Assembly: GCA_014529385.2 (NCBI GenBank)
Contig: CM043945.1
Coordinates: 93,262,112-93,326,111, forward strand
DNA from: Adiantum capillus-veneris
Lineage: Eukaryota > Streptophyta > Polypodiopsida > Polypodiales > Pteridaceae
Length of the DNA: 64,000 nt
Direction of reading: 5' to 3'
Of the stretch, positions 46,580 through 58,022 are shown piece after piece (the first letter of the stretch is position 1; every line of letters starts with the position of its first letter). Position numbers and translations under genes: made by a program. The notes beneath the pieces were generated by a model. The model saw nothing but the letters and a program-made list of their open reading frames with translations, searched no databases and had not been told where the DNA came from.

Positions 46580-46939
46580 TAGGGTAAAGGAGCCAGTTTA
46601 GAGACACTCAAGAAAAAAAGTGTAATTTTGAGTGGGGTTTTGCAAATTTGGTCGGATTTGAATTTTGAAAATTGCATGAGATTCCTCATGCAAAGGCGGA
46701 TTAGGTAATACCAAGATTGGTATTTTTTTAATTTAATTTGGGCAGTCAGTTTGAGAAATTTTAAATTTTGAGGTCTTTTAGGGGTTAGAGACAACCAAGG
46801 TCCAATAGTGGGACAATTTCAACAAATCACATGTTGACACATAAGCAAGATTCTTAGTATATTCCAAATTTTTGTTTCTAAATTGAGGCGTGTATGACTT
46901 TTAAAAGGCACCCGTGTTACAACTGGCTCCTTTACCCTA
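46580..46939. mobile_element. MITE-like inverted repeat with TA ends
   Basis: TAGGGTAAAGGAGCCAGTT at 46580-46598 and its exact reverse complement at 46921-46939. If the outer TA is the target duplication, the terminal repeat is 17 bp, GGGTAAAGGAGCCAGTT, and the element is about 358 bp without coding capacity. Mariner-type MITEs use TA; these ends are not the usual Stowaway ones. Confidence 0.65.
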
Positions 46940-48066
46940 GAGAGTCTTGAGCTCGTCTTGAGCTTGATTTTGACTCTAGGCAAACGGTCTATACATGAGA
47001 GTTTCCATCTTATTGATACTAGGCAAACGGTCTCCAGAGTAGAGTTTCCACACATCCTTGCCTTACAAATCCAACTCGTGTTGTGTGTGAAAATATTTAT
47101 TAATATGAATGATGTTGCACTATTGTTGCGAGAGCGAATCACGCCACCTATAAAGTGCATGCAACACTACCTAGGTCAACATAATGTCAATCGAGGATAG
47201 AACTGACACGATAGGCGCACGGAGGCAATCTCTTTAGCTTGTCAGGCTGAGACCATCCCACACATACAACACTCAGGAAGGCCAACTAAACCACAATCAA
47301 GAATCTCACTACTCTCAACTACACCACCCAACCCACATACACACAAATGGAAGGAAACTCATCAAATCATACAAGAATCGTATGAAACTTAAGGAACACC
47401 ATCCCCTCACTAGGATACACCTGTCCCAAAGCCTCTACACTCAAAACACTCACTCAGACCCATCTGCAAAAAACGTGTATGAAGAGCCGAATTTTGGAAG
47501 TGCCCAAAACTGAAATCTATGAGTACCTATGCATCGCCTATGTTACCATGATTCTAATGGCTACTTGCACGAAGAAAACAAACATCATTTGATATACTTA
47601 CGGCCACAAATAGCTAGTAGATGTGGTAGCGCGTGTGCTCCGCTCTGCATGGAATGCTTGGCATTGATGCGTAGCTCTCACCGAGCCTAACACAATGGTG
47701 CAATCTATTCTCCAATGTGATGAGCGAGCAGGGAGTTGCGTCAAGATGAAGCTCACACTCTCTCTCTTTCTCTCTCACACACGGTCGACAATAGCTCAAA
47801 ACTTTGATTATGATAATTTTTTTCTAACGAAATGACATAGGTACCTTATATACTAAGGCTACCATAGGTTAAACTTAAAACATAGTTTAATGGGTCAAAT
47901 GGCTTTGTATGTAAAAACTGGAAGTGCCATTGCACCCCAACATCTGCATCTACAATAACTACTCATTACAAATTATGTTTATAACCATAATCTGTAGCAT
48001 TTCATAACTCTCAAAAAATAAGGCTTTGTTCAGTTATGTCGTACTGTTGACCCATGGGTCAACACT

Positions 48067-48089
48067 CCCCCCCCCCCCCCCCCCCCCCC
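48067..48089 (+). repeat. Poly-C tract (23 C)
   Basis: 23 consecutive C, then T and 11 A. Confidence 0.97.
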
Positions 48090-49825
48090 TAAAAAAAAAA
48101 ATTCATGTTGTCCCTGACATGACCTGGTTGTCGATGTCAGTGCGGTCTTTTTTGTTGTTTTGCTTTATTGTGCTCCACTGCTTGTACTTTTGTCAAACCA
48201 CAACAAGAACTATGATCCATGAAAATCATAATTGATGACGAACTTTATGTCCTTCACATCCAAGCTCCGAGCTGCAACATCTGTTGCTGTCATTATAGGA
48301 ATATTGCCATATCTAAATTAAAAAAGAACCCAATCTTGTTCAGCTTGACTCTTATCATCATGTATAGATAAAGCTCCATCCATCACTTGCTCTAGTAAAT
48401 GTGTCAATTTTGATTATTTCTCATTCTCAGAAACAACTTCTACAATATGTAGAATTGAATGATTGGATTTTAGATCTTGTGAACCAACAACAACTTTGTC
48501 AGGATTATGTAGAATTTTTCTAATTTGAGGTCCAAAACACCCATGTCCAACATTGGATCCGCCTCATGAAGGACAAGATATGTAACCCTGTAAAGGTTGG
48601 TTTGTCTACCATTTGTGTCTACTCTTCTTCGTTGGTGACTCCTTTGTTCCTACATCAAGGTGATCAAAGTCGCATTTTCCACTGTTAGTTTTTGTGTGCT
48701 ATGTAAATCATTATATTGCTTCTACTTAATACATAACTTAATGAAAGCCTAACAAACCCCAGTTAATTCCCCAAGTTAGTAACTTGCTTCAAAATGGTCT
48801 TATCTGAAATCATTCGCAATAGATGACCATCTGCGAGCCATCACTGTCCATTGGTCCCCAAAACTCATGTACAGGATGTACAGGGTATGTAGATGGCTAT
48901 CATGACTTCAGGTTTGAAAAAAATTACATCTTTGGCTAGGGGTTAGACTTTTATCCCCTTTCAAAAAAAAACAAAAACCCTTAGCTTGTATTCTCTATTC
49001 ATAGCCTACTAACAAAGTTTGGCTTGATTTGGACTTGTATTTAGCACTTTTTGGATTTCGGTCTTGAAAACGTCTGATGCGCATTCTAGCACCTTCTGGC
49101 TGCCAAACACATGTAGAACCAATGATGATGACCAGAATTTGGCTTGACCCCTGGTTGCTTTTGCAGACATCTATCACGATGGATGACTGAACTGTCATTT
49201 CTGTCCCTTTTGTTCTTGTTTGTACTGTTAGTCCCTTTGTTTGTTAGGCTTCATTAAGTCACATACAAGATAGAAGATTCACAGTATAAAGTTATACTTC
49301 CTATACACGGCCTTGTAGTCGCATGAAGTGTCTAAGAAGCACTTGATGGGTATGTTCATCTAGTCGCATCACCAAATTTCTTTGTCCTTGTAGGCTATCC
49401 CGAGGTTTTATGATAAGTCTCAGTCATTTTTGGCCTCATATTGTTGTTCAAGACTAATCAGCATTTTTTTCTTACCTCTGACATTATAGCCTTGTGCGCA
49501 TGGCTTTTGAGACATACCTTATTAAGTTTTGTCATTTTCATGTACCTTCTCTTTGAACTTCAGGCAATAACCAAACAAACCAAAAATCAACTCAACAAAA
49601 AGCAAAATCCTTCAACTAGGATTCTAAACGCTATGTACAATGTACTATACACATGTGCCTAAGGGCTCATATATGCCTTTTGTCCTCATACTCCTCCTGT
49701 AACGCTATTATGAGGGCATATACTATGAATTTTCTCAAAAAATCATCACAATGAAACGCAAAAATTCAATCCAGCTCACAAAACATTGCCCTCTAATATT
49801 CATAATATTAGGTCCACATCTAGAA

Positions 49826-49827
<2 letters not shown>

Positions 49828-49855
<28 letters not shown>
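49828..49855 (+). repeat. Poly-C tract (28 C)
   Basis: 28 consecutive C, then T and four C. Confidence 0.97.
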
Positions 49856-49858
<3 letters not shown>

Positions 49859-49872
49859 CCATTTTGAGTCCT

Positions 49873-49897
49873 CCTTGACGATAGGGTATCGTCAAGG
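49873..49897. repeat. Perfect 11-bp hairpin
   Basis: CCTTGACGATA, GGG loop, TATCGTCAAGG. It follows the second poly-C tract by 17 bases. No T-run follows, and terminator logic does not apply in a plant nucleus. Confidence 0.8.
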
Positions 49898-50689
49898 GTA
49901 TGTGATATGCTTGGGAAACTAAAAATTGCACCTATGCAAGCCTTTTAATGTAGCCCTATTATGCATACACAGTCAATGCATGGAAAAAATTTATGATGTG
50001 CAAGATGTGGGTATAAGCAATTTGCTTATTGGCATTTGCTGGCGAGGCTTCCTATTCTAAGCAATGTGATGGTCTTTGAAGCTCCTACGTGATTTGCTTG
50101 CTTGGAGGTTGTAGAGATATTTGGATTTCCTCTTTGGTTGCCTCTGATTATTTTGATTCCAAGCTTTTTTGGTGCATTCACTTCACCTCCTGATTCGTAA
50201 GCCTTGTGCAACATGGAGTGGTGAAATGAGCAACTTGATCTCTTCTAATTGTACTGTAATTGTAGGAGCTGTCGGAATCCAAATAAACTCCTGAGCTTTT
50301 TGTGCTTGAATCAAATTCTTTAAGAACCCAAATTTGAGTTGCGACAACTTGCAACTTTGTGATTTTTGAGCCGTTCTTGCAGACTTTGATTGTTTTCCTT
50401 GTGGTGTTGAATCTTGTGGTTTTTCATTAGAGATCTTTATCTTCTTGATCCATACCTGCTTTTGGCTGAGCTGGCTCTTTAGTAGCCAAATTTTTTGAAC
50501 TTTTTGGCTCTGAGTTGTTGTTCTTTGCTTTTGGCGTTCCTTGGTTGTTACAGAAGCTGCTAGTGAGGGTGATAACCTGAGTGCCTGTTAGGGGATGTCA
50601 TAAAAGTCCTCATTGTTGCACTTTCCTCAACAAGGTTGAATTTTGGCGCTTTCCCTTTGTGGTTTGGCTGGTTATGGAAAATTACTATT

Positions 50690-53600
50690 TGTTTGCTCTT
50701 GGATTGTTGTTCTTGGAAGGACTTTTCTACCCAATTGATGAGCGCATTGTTAGCTCATTGACGTGGCCGTCTTCTTCTTGACCGAGTCTTTTCTTCTTGT
50801 ATAGGAGCCACATAAGAGGATGCTTGTTGCAATTGTGTCACCACCCAGGATTTTTGAATCCATTCTTGATGCACTTTATTCTTGTAGCGGTGACATTGGT
50901 TTGATCTGGACAATCATAAAACCGTGCATTAGTTAAAGTGTCATTCATGTCACCTGCTCAATTGTCCGGATTTCAATTGTGTGCATCATCTTGAAGCTCC
51001 AAGTGCTCTACGAACTTATCTTCTTCTTCATCTTTTTATTCACCACATTCCTTTGTTTGTTCTTCATCTTGGGAGCTTCTTGATGCCTAGTTCTCTTCAT
51101 TTTCTTGGATTACACTCACAGGAAAGTAAGGAATGACATGAGAGCCATCTCTATCACAAAATTTTGTTGTGGGACCGTCAGCCACCATAGTGTACATATC
51201 CAGAGTAGCCAAGATGTGTTCCCATTCGAGTGGCTCTAAAGCTTCCTCGGGAAAGGGTTCTGGGATATAATCCTTATCTTGGATTGCCCTTTCTAAAATA
51301 CACTCCTCTCGCTTTAAGCTTCCACATTGCAAAGCTCCACACATCCATAGTTCTTTAGGCTTACCCAACCATGCTGGAAGTTTTGATCCTATTATTGTAG
51401 CGGAATCTAACTCTTCTATAGGGGTTCTTGTCACATCCTTGTAACTATGGTCCTTAAGATTTATTCTCGTAGTGGTTTCCATGTGTCTCATGTAGATACG
51501 ATCATAACCCCAATCTTGGACCGTTTTCAATTACCGCATGAATAGTCTTCCTAGAATGATATCATAGTTATTCTTCTTGCCAAAGTCAACAATAGCGAAG
51601 GTGTGATTTAATGCCAGAAGAAGTAACAATTACTCTGTCTAGCAGTCTTATGGGCCTTTCCTTGTGTCCATCTGCAAGCTGCAATTTCATCCTGGTAGCC
51701 CTCACTACTGGCTTTTCTCATTTTTTCCAGAACTCTTTTGTTGCGATGGCAACAACAGCTCCACTGCCAAGGATTGCCATGATTTTTACACCTTGGAACT
51801 CCACAGGAAGAGTGGTGTTTCCATCTTCTCCTCGCCTACCTTGTTTAATGGCACTGGCCTGTTTAGCCAAGGCATTTCCAACTCTTTGATCCCTTCCTCG
51901 ATTTGAGTCATTGGTTTTTTTACACCAAATTTCTCTAAGCATTTTCCCACAGTAGTCCACATGTTTAGTCTTATTCTGAGCAGCTCAGTTAACGTTATCG
52001 TACAGGTGACTGATGTTGATAAAATGTCTATCAACCCTTTTGAATTGATGACCTTGTTGAAAGGCAGTCTCTGTGATGGGACTCCAATAACATCTAACTT
52101 GGCCTCGTGCTCTCCCATATAGGACAATAGTGTTCTTAGCGAATGGGGTTGATTGTCCATAGACTGTACATACCCTTTTGTCTCCCCAATACGATTCCAC
52201 TTCTAGATTCATTTGAGATCCAATCTCAATTTCTTCTATTGGTGGAAGAGACACTCCTCTCCTCTCATCGGTTTGATTTACTCGTCTGCTTAGCTCACTG
52301 TCTTCATTGGCCTCTCTGACTTGTTTCCACAATTCGTCAAGACCATCTATTTCTTTACAACCCTTACGTATAACTAGGTGAAATTCCTCGAAAGAGTTAT
52401 CGTTGGTATTCAACACTATCCCTGGTTCTAATGCTAGTTCCTTAAGCTTTGGAACATGCTCGTGCCTAGAATCTAGCTCTTTTTGTTCCTCATGTGGGTG
52501 GATTACGGGTGTAGGTGGGACAAGGATCACATTCTCAGGTTTTTCAATTGGTGGTTCTAGCTTGGGTTGTTTGAATCATTTTCTAACACATTTGAAGCCT
52601 TTGCTTTTTTAGTTCCACATATTGATATTTCATCCACCTCTGTTATTGGGTTTGGTTGTTTTGTGTCATAGGCTTTTAGGAGGACATCTAATGGCTCATT
52701 AACCTTCTTGACCAATACTGATCCTCCTGAACTAGCACTTCTTCGCTCGCTTTCCGTCGATGGTTCTTCTGGAGGTTGAGATATCCACTCAAGAGAAGGT
52801 GCAACCATTTTCTCATGTTGTCTTATCTTCTCTTTACCTTAGGTAAGCTCCTCAACTAGGGATTTTTGCTCTCATTCCCTACGTGCCTTCACCCTAGCCT
52901 TTCTAGCCTTCCAACTATTTTGTTTGCTCTTGGTTTTTTTATTTTGTGAGTCAATCTTTGGCTCACCCGTCTCTAGACTCGAGTCCATTTCTATTTTCTC
53001 TATCTCTGGGTCCTCATCAGCTTCCTTTTGAGCTTGCGATCTTGTAACTACATGAAATGGTATGCTGTTTTCATTTTTCAAGCTACTCAGTAGTTGAATG
53101 ATTCCTGAGACATTTGTTGTGATCTTTATGACTCGGTTTGGGTTTTTTGGACAGTGGGGGATCAAGTGAATGATGCCACGGTCAAGACAATAAGCATTTA
53201 CTTAAGTGATCTCTGTATGAGGACATTGTTTGACCAAGTGGTTGTCACGGCTGTATGTGACAATCTAACTCTGGTTGAGGAGATTCTACTTGCACTTCTT
53301 CTTGGCTGTAAACAATCTCTGACCTCACTAAGCCTCTATTCACAATGAACCGCAATGTCCTTTCGTCCATCTCATACCTCCCTTCTTCACGTTGAAACAC
53401 ACAAAATGGAGGTTGTACCGGCCTCACCGCTCCATGTGTTTCTCTCATCTTCTGTCGCTTAGAAGGGTAGTACCCGCTTTGGTTGTTATCACATTGTAGT
53501 TGGTACTAGCACTTGTTTATTAGATGCTTCCATCATCGACGTGTATCTCATGTCTATAACATCGATGTGTATCTCATGTCTATAGGCATTCTAGCATTGG

Positions 53601-54110
53601 CACCGAAGGTTGTTGTCCTAAGACAGGTTGTGTCCTTGAAACTCCTACTGAACCTGGCGCATTCCCCGTAATGTATCTAGGTGGAGTAGGTGCTACTGGA
53701 ATATGTTGTACATATCTAGGTGGAATAGGTTGTACATACCTCTCCCTAGCATATTCCATGCTATAGTAACACTCTTCCCTCATATGGTTTGTCCATTTCC
53801 TCTCAATTTTGCACCTCTTAGGCTCCCTCGGATCAGACCTTACAAGAGGACTCTTGACCATTTCATCGATAAACTTTTCTTGATCGGTAGGTGCCACTGG
53901 TTTTGCAATGAACTCACTCATCTGTGATACATTGTGCTGAGAGGATGTGTCATTCTCTTGACTCTTACAATCCTTTTCTTTATATTGCTTGCAGTTATCC
54001 ACCATATAAAGAGCTTCTTTGATCAATTCGTTAAGCGTCAAGCTCCTTATCATATGCATATCCTTCTGAAGTCCCACATGTCTTATTCCCTGGATAAAGA
54101 TCAACATCAA
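50690..54110 (-). pseudogene. Decayed gypsy gag-protease polyprotein
   Basis: Minus-strand frames follow one another: gag at 53580-54110 (IKEALYMVDNCKQ, then a Pro-rich end), linker VVTRSQAQKEADEDPE at 52872-53165 with a basic run, a region before the protease at 51985-52530, and the protease fold at 51718-51960 (LPVEFQGVKIMAILGSGA). The active-site DSG reads GSG. A post-protease stretch (KTVQDWGYDRIYMRH) runs at 51087-51530 and weaker likeness continues to about 50690. No RT follows, so the copy is deleted or this was a two-part element. Stops between frames are many. Confidence 0.75.
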
Positions 54111-54135
54111 TCGTGCTTGCGTAGGTAGTTCCGTT

Positions 54136-54300
54136 CACTACAACAAAAAAGGGGGCCTTCGACGCAGGTTTCAACGCTCTCCGTCGAAATACCCGTCCCT
54201 ACGAAAACATTGCAATATGCGTCGATATAGGTGTCGAAAGGCACAATTATCGACACCTATTTCGACGCGCCTAGCGATGCGAATTGCGACGACCATAACA
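54136..54300 (-). repeat. CACTA terminal and subterminal repeats
   Basis: TTCGACGC, CGTCGAAA, GCGTCGAT, GTCGAAAG, TCGACACC and TTCGACGCG occur within 120 bases. Such arrays bind transposase in En/Spm elements. Confidence 0.85.
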
Positions 54301-54315
54301 GAAAAAAAAATTCTT

Positions 54316-54406
54316 GGGTAGAGGATAGGCAGCCTGGCCTGTGCCCAGTGAAAAGATGGACACAGCCACAGCCAGACTGCCTGTCCTCTGCCCAACAAAG
54401 TGAGCA
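54316..54406. repeat. Imperfect 22-bp inverted repeat inside the CACTA end
   Basis: GGGTAGAGGATAGGCAGCCTGG near 54316 pairs with CCAGACTGCCTGTCCTCTGCCC near 54381, with about four mismatches. Confidence 0.7.
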
Positions 54407-54569
54407 GCACCAAAATCAACCGTGCTCCTGCAGAAATTTCAACAGAGTTCCCTTTGTTTTAAGATAAACTTTTCAAAAAAAACCATATGTATACGTCTCC
54501 TACATGTTATCCATGTAGGATCTCACATGAGATTTAAGGCAAATGCAAGAAATAAAATGAACTTTGTGC

Positions 54570-54745
54570 AAAACCATAACCATAACAAACTTTGTGCAAA
54601 ACCATAACCAAATTAAAACCATAACCATAATGATAACCATAACCATGTCTATACAAAAACAATAACCATAACCATGTCTATACAAGAACAATAACCATAA
54701 CCATGTCTGAACAATAACCATAACCATGTCTATACAAAAAGAGAC
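54570..54745 (+). repeat. AACCATAACC minisatellite
   Basis: Units of about 28-30 bases (AACAATAACCATAACCATG then TCTATACAA) repeat about four times, preceded by shorter ATAACC units. They give the hydrophobic repeats seen in the minus-strand frame. Confidence 0.88.
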
Positions 54746-55187
54746 ACAGAAGCGTGTCTGTGTCTCACAAAACATATATATGAAATCCACTGATGACTAC
54801 GCCTCACAACCTGCACATAGGACAAGTCACAAAATTAGTATTGATATTACTTCACATATACTTATTTAATTAAACCAACTCACACATATTAACGTCTCAC
54901 CTCAATCGATCAGCGAGACTCTAAGGCCTCCCAGTCTACAGGCTCTCCTGAGGCAGCAAGATCATTCAATACTTCATAAATACCTCTGCGATATCCATAT
55001 GTCTCCTACTGGCGTGTCGGGGCTCGATGCATTGCAAGATTCTGCGTTTATACAAAAATCAAAGTAATTAAAAATACATGATTCATCACGTTTAAAAAAA
55101 CGCCACAGCTAGGATTGGATTGGAAACTCACAAACTCATAGCGAAAGGTGTCGAAGCCTTTGCTGCCAAGATGAGATGTCCCCCTGG

Positions 55188-55421
55188 TCATCTGTCGTAT
55201 CTGCACGGCCTGACGCTGCTGTCTGAACCGCTTGTCACTGTCCGCTCATCCTCCCTGATCTGCTGCCACGTCTCGTGTGGGATGCCCGAAGGCTTCAGCG
55301 AGCCGGTCCTGAAAGCCTGCCGAGCTGCATCTCGTCGATGTTTCACGGTGTCCCGTGCAACACCCTTGATCCATCTCCTCGGAAGATCCTTTGAACCCGA
55401 AGTAGACTGATACTCTCTCAT
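55188..55421 (-). pseudogene. CACTA transposase-associated C-terminal exon
   Basis: A 77-codon minus-strand frame with RRWIKGVARDTVKHRRDAAR and FRTGSLKPSGIPHETWQQI, resembling the plant transposase (En/Spm-associated) domain with its conserved Lys/Arg-Arg and GS motifs. Upstream exons would continue toward 56156. Confidence 0.6.
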
Positions 55422-55525
55422 GATGGTCTCCGCTATATAATTGATTTTGTCATGATCTTGCTCTGGTCAAGGCATCAGAATGCTGGTCGAAAACTGCAGC
55501 TCCGTGAGCTAGCGAATCCGCTGTC

Positions 55526-55987
55526 TCATCTCAGTCCCGACTCTATCCATGTCAACAGAACCATCTGCCCGTACAGTATAGAGCTTGGAGGCACTAGGAT
55601 CGTGTGCCCCCCAAGGTGTCTGAGGTGTGCTAAGAGGTGTGTCAAGAGGTGTGCCTGGGTAGGACGGGGGTCGTGAGCGAGGAGGGGTCGAAGCATCTGT
55701 GGACCCTCCTCCACAGCAACCACCACCTCCACCTGACGATCACCGAGATCAGCGAGTACGCCTGTGCTGCGGAGATGAGGACGTATCCGCCTCTGCCGTA
55801 CCCCTAGGTGTCGAAGCGGCCGTGATGGGAGACCTCGCAAGCGTCGGACCCGTAGGCATTCCCCCCCCCCCCCCCCCCCCCCCCATAGGCGTCGGACCCT
55901 CTGGGTGTGAAGCCCGGAGGCGTAGTACCCGTGCCTCTGGCTACCCAGTACTGAGAAGCCTCTGCCATATGACTGGGCGTCATCCAT
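55526..55987 (-). other. Gly/Arg-rich low-complexity frame over poly-C
   Basis: A 153-codon minus-strand frame with a poly-Gly run over 55861-55884. It may be the CACTA linker exon; composition alone could also produce it, since the plus strand is Pro-rich in parallel. Confidence 0.35.
55861..55884 (+). repeat. Poly-C tract (24 C)
   Basis: 24 consecutive C between GTAGGCATT and ATAGGCGTC. Confidence 0.97.
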
Positions 55988-56155
55988 GTGACGAAGCCCA
56001 TAAATGCATCTGCACTCATAGAAGCGGGATCTAGAAACTAGTTTGCCATACTAAAGTCGTGCACAAAGAAAGTAAAAGAAAGCATCAGAACACCTTTGTT
56101 TAAATTAACTTTAAGCTTAATTTAAATCAACGTCTTCACACAAACACTTACAGAC

Positions 56156-56698
56156 CTAGGCCTCGACGAGTGAGGCATCATCGATAAGATCTTGCACCAT
56201 ATCATCGTCTATCTCTAATTGCAGACATAACTCTGTCCCAACTCGTTCTGGCAAATTATCTTCATCCATTGCATCTTCATCTACAAGTGTCATATCCGCC
56301 TCGTCTGCATCATCCCTCATATATCTGTCAGCTTCCTCTGCCATACCTTCATCCATCTCATTTAATGTCACAGAAGTATCTGCGTCGTCTGACCTACTTT
56401 CCTTCGGGAGCTCTTGCCCTTCAAATACTTGTTTATTTCTTGGAGCAACCTGAACCACAAACCACCATTGTCGCTCTCGAGGGTCCGGTACAAAGACCAC
56501 TTGCTCGCAATGTTCGGGGAGAGCAAATGTGTCGCTCGCATCTGTCCAAACCTTTGTAGAATCTATTTGCATAAGCTTGTTTCCATCTCTGCGTACCGTT
56601 GCATTGCGACCAGAAGTAATCACCTTGAACCACTTCACATCCAACAAAAACATCTCAAACCGCCTGAAGCTGACTTTCAATATCTGACACCAGACCAC
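56156..56698 (-). pseudogene. CACTA transposase DUF4216 region
   Basis: A 180-codon minus-strand frame. It contains DVKWFKVITSGRNATVRRDG and HCEQVVFVPDPRERQWWFVV, the order and spacing of the DUF4216 domain at the C-terminus of TNP2-like transposases, then an acidic Asp/Glu-rich tail ending in a stop at 56156. The core transposase exon is not in the window. Confidence 0.72.
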
Positions 56699-56700
56699 AG

Positions 56701-58022
56701 TAATCTAGGTTTCTAGTGCTCTCATTCGTGTCTCTGGCACTGCCCCTGCTCTTTTGCATGAAACTAACCATTACCCCACTGTCAAACGTTGATGGAGCAA
56801 AAGATGTCGTGCGCACACTCACACACCCAGACAACTCAACACAACACAAGGAATTTACTTAAATTCCTCACCTCACTCACTACCACTCAAGAGTTCCCTG
56901 AAAACTCTACCCACAAGCTCAATTCAAACTCCAAACGCCTCGACCTACAAGCCCTTGCCTGCCCGCAGACACTACAAGGTGAGTCGAGGTGATGAGCACT
57001 TGAAATCACGCTTGATGGTGACCAAAATATACAAGAAAAACCATCAAAAAACCAAAAACTCCAGACACAAAAGGCCACTCTCAAACCATTGCAAAAGCTT
57101 CACCAAACTCCACTCTGTTGGACTCTTTGGAGTAGCGCCAACCCTAATGGCACCGATACAGGGTCACATAGTCTTGCAGAAAGCCGCACCTTCTTCCCTC
57201 AATTCCTTGCACACACACATCCATGGAAACCTCAGAGCTTCCATAGACTCTCCCAACTGCAAAATTGAAGAGAGAAAGCTCTCATTCACTCCTCCATACC
57301 CTCAAAAACAGGACGGGAATGCAACGGGACTGCACTAGACCACCTGTAGGAACCCTGCTTCCTCCCACACACAAAGGGGTGAAAGTGTTGATATTGCTCT
57401 TCCAAAGTCCTCCCTCAGCCTGGACCATCATGGCACCGTGAGTGATGTGGCAATTTTAAGCCATTTCACACCATTTTTGACCATTTTTTGACCTTTTTTG
57501 GCCCAGTTTTGGCCAGTTTGACCCCCGACAGGCGTTTTTCGCGGGAAAAACCCGTAACGGACTCCAAAATTCAGCAAATTTCGCACACTTGATCCTCAAT
57601 ACCCAAATCAAATTTCCACATCTCCACATTCCATTTTTAACCACTTCTAGGGCGATGCACATATCACCGCAGATCAAGCCCCGCAAACAGACAGTTACGC
57701 ATGTGTAAAACTTCTCGAGCAGGATGAGAGTACCCACACTTGTCACTTGCATTATTTACATTCTAGAAAGCTCAAAAACATTATCTAGAGCCAAAATAAG
57801 ACACCTAGAACCATATCCAAGGCCCCGGTACCCTATCCAGACAGGTACGTATGCTCGACTGCCGACACGCAAACACGCATATTTACAATGTTCACACGTT
57901 GCACCTTTTTCGAACTTGAAACCACTTTGCAAAGCTCCCAAATGCATGTATTTACATATTTTTGTACATATGACCATGCATATAAACGCTACTTTGTACA
58001 CGCCAAAAGCGGTCTATCATCA
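56701..58022 (-). repeat. Probable 3' LTR or non-coding end of the Tat-type element
   Basis: On the minus strand the integrase frame ends, a purine run AGAAGGTGGGCAA comes, then TGATGATAGACC from 58022 leftward, which looks like a polypurine tract and LTR start. The far LTR end is not defined; it would lie near 56780, where CACTA sequence stops. No coding region is visible in it. A GACCATTTTTTGACC short repeat lies near 57477-57505. Confidence 0.5.

Larger units (their letters stand above)
46940..50689. other. AT-rich spacer with poly-C tracts
   Basis: No convincing gene. Holds poly-C runs at 48067-48089 and 49828-49855 and a short perfect hairpin at 49873-49897. From about 50000 it may include the decayed tail of the gag-protease region that follows on the minus strand. 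Confidence 0.45.
54136..56700 (-). mobile_element. CACTA (En/Spm) transposon, 3' part
   Basis: The terminal sequence CACTACAACAAAAAAGGGGG at 54136 is a CACTA end, with GTT before it as the likely three-base duplication. The first 170 bases are packed with TCGACGC-type subterminal repeats in both orientations. Coding pieces on the minus strand (56156-56698, 55188-55421) resemble the DUF4216 and plant transposase C-terminal regions. The opposite end and the TNP2 core are not found in the window, so this is 5'-truncated. Confidence 0.85.

Noticed and set aside
54500-54790. Hydrophobic repeat protein on the minus strand
   Set aside because: Translation of the AACCATAACC minisatellite.
55526-55987. 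Gly-rich host protein
   Set aside because: Its Gly run is the complement of a poly-C tract and it lies inside a CACTA element; no family signature.
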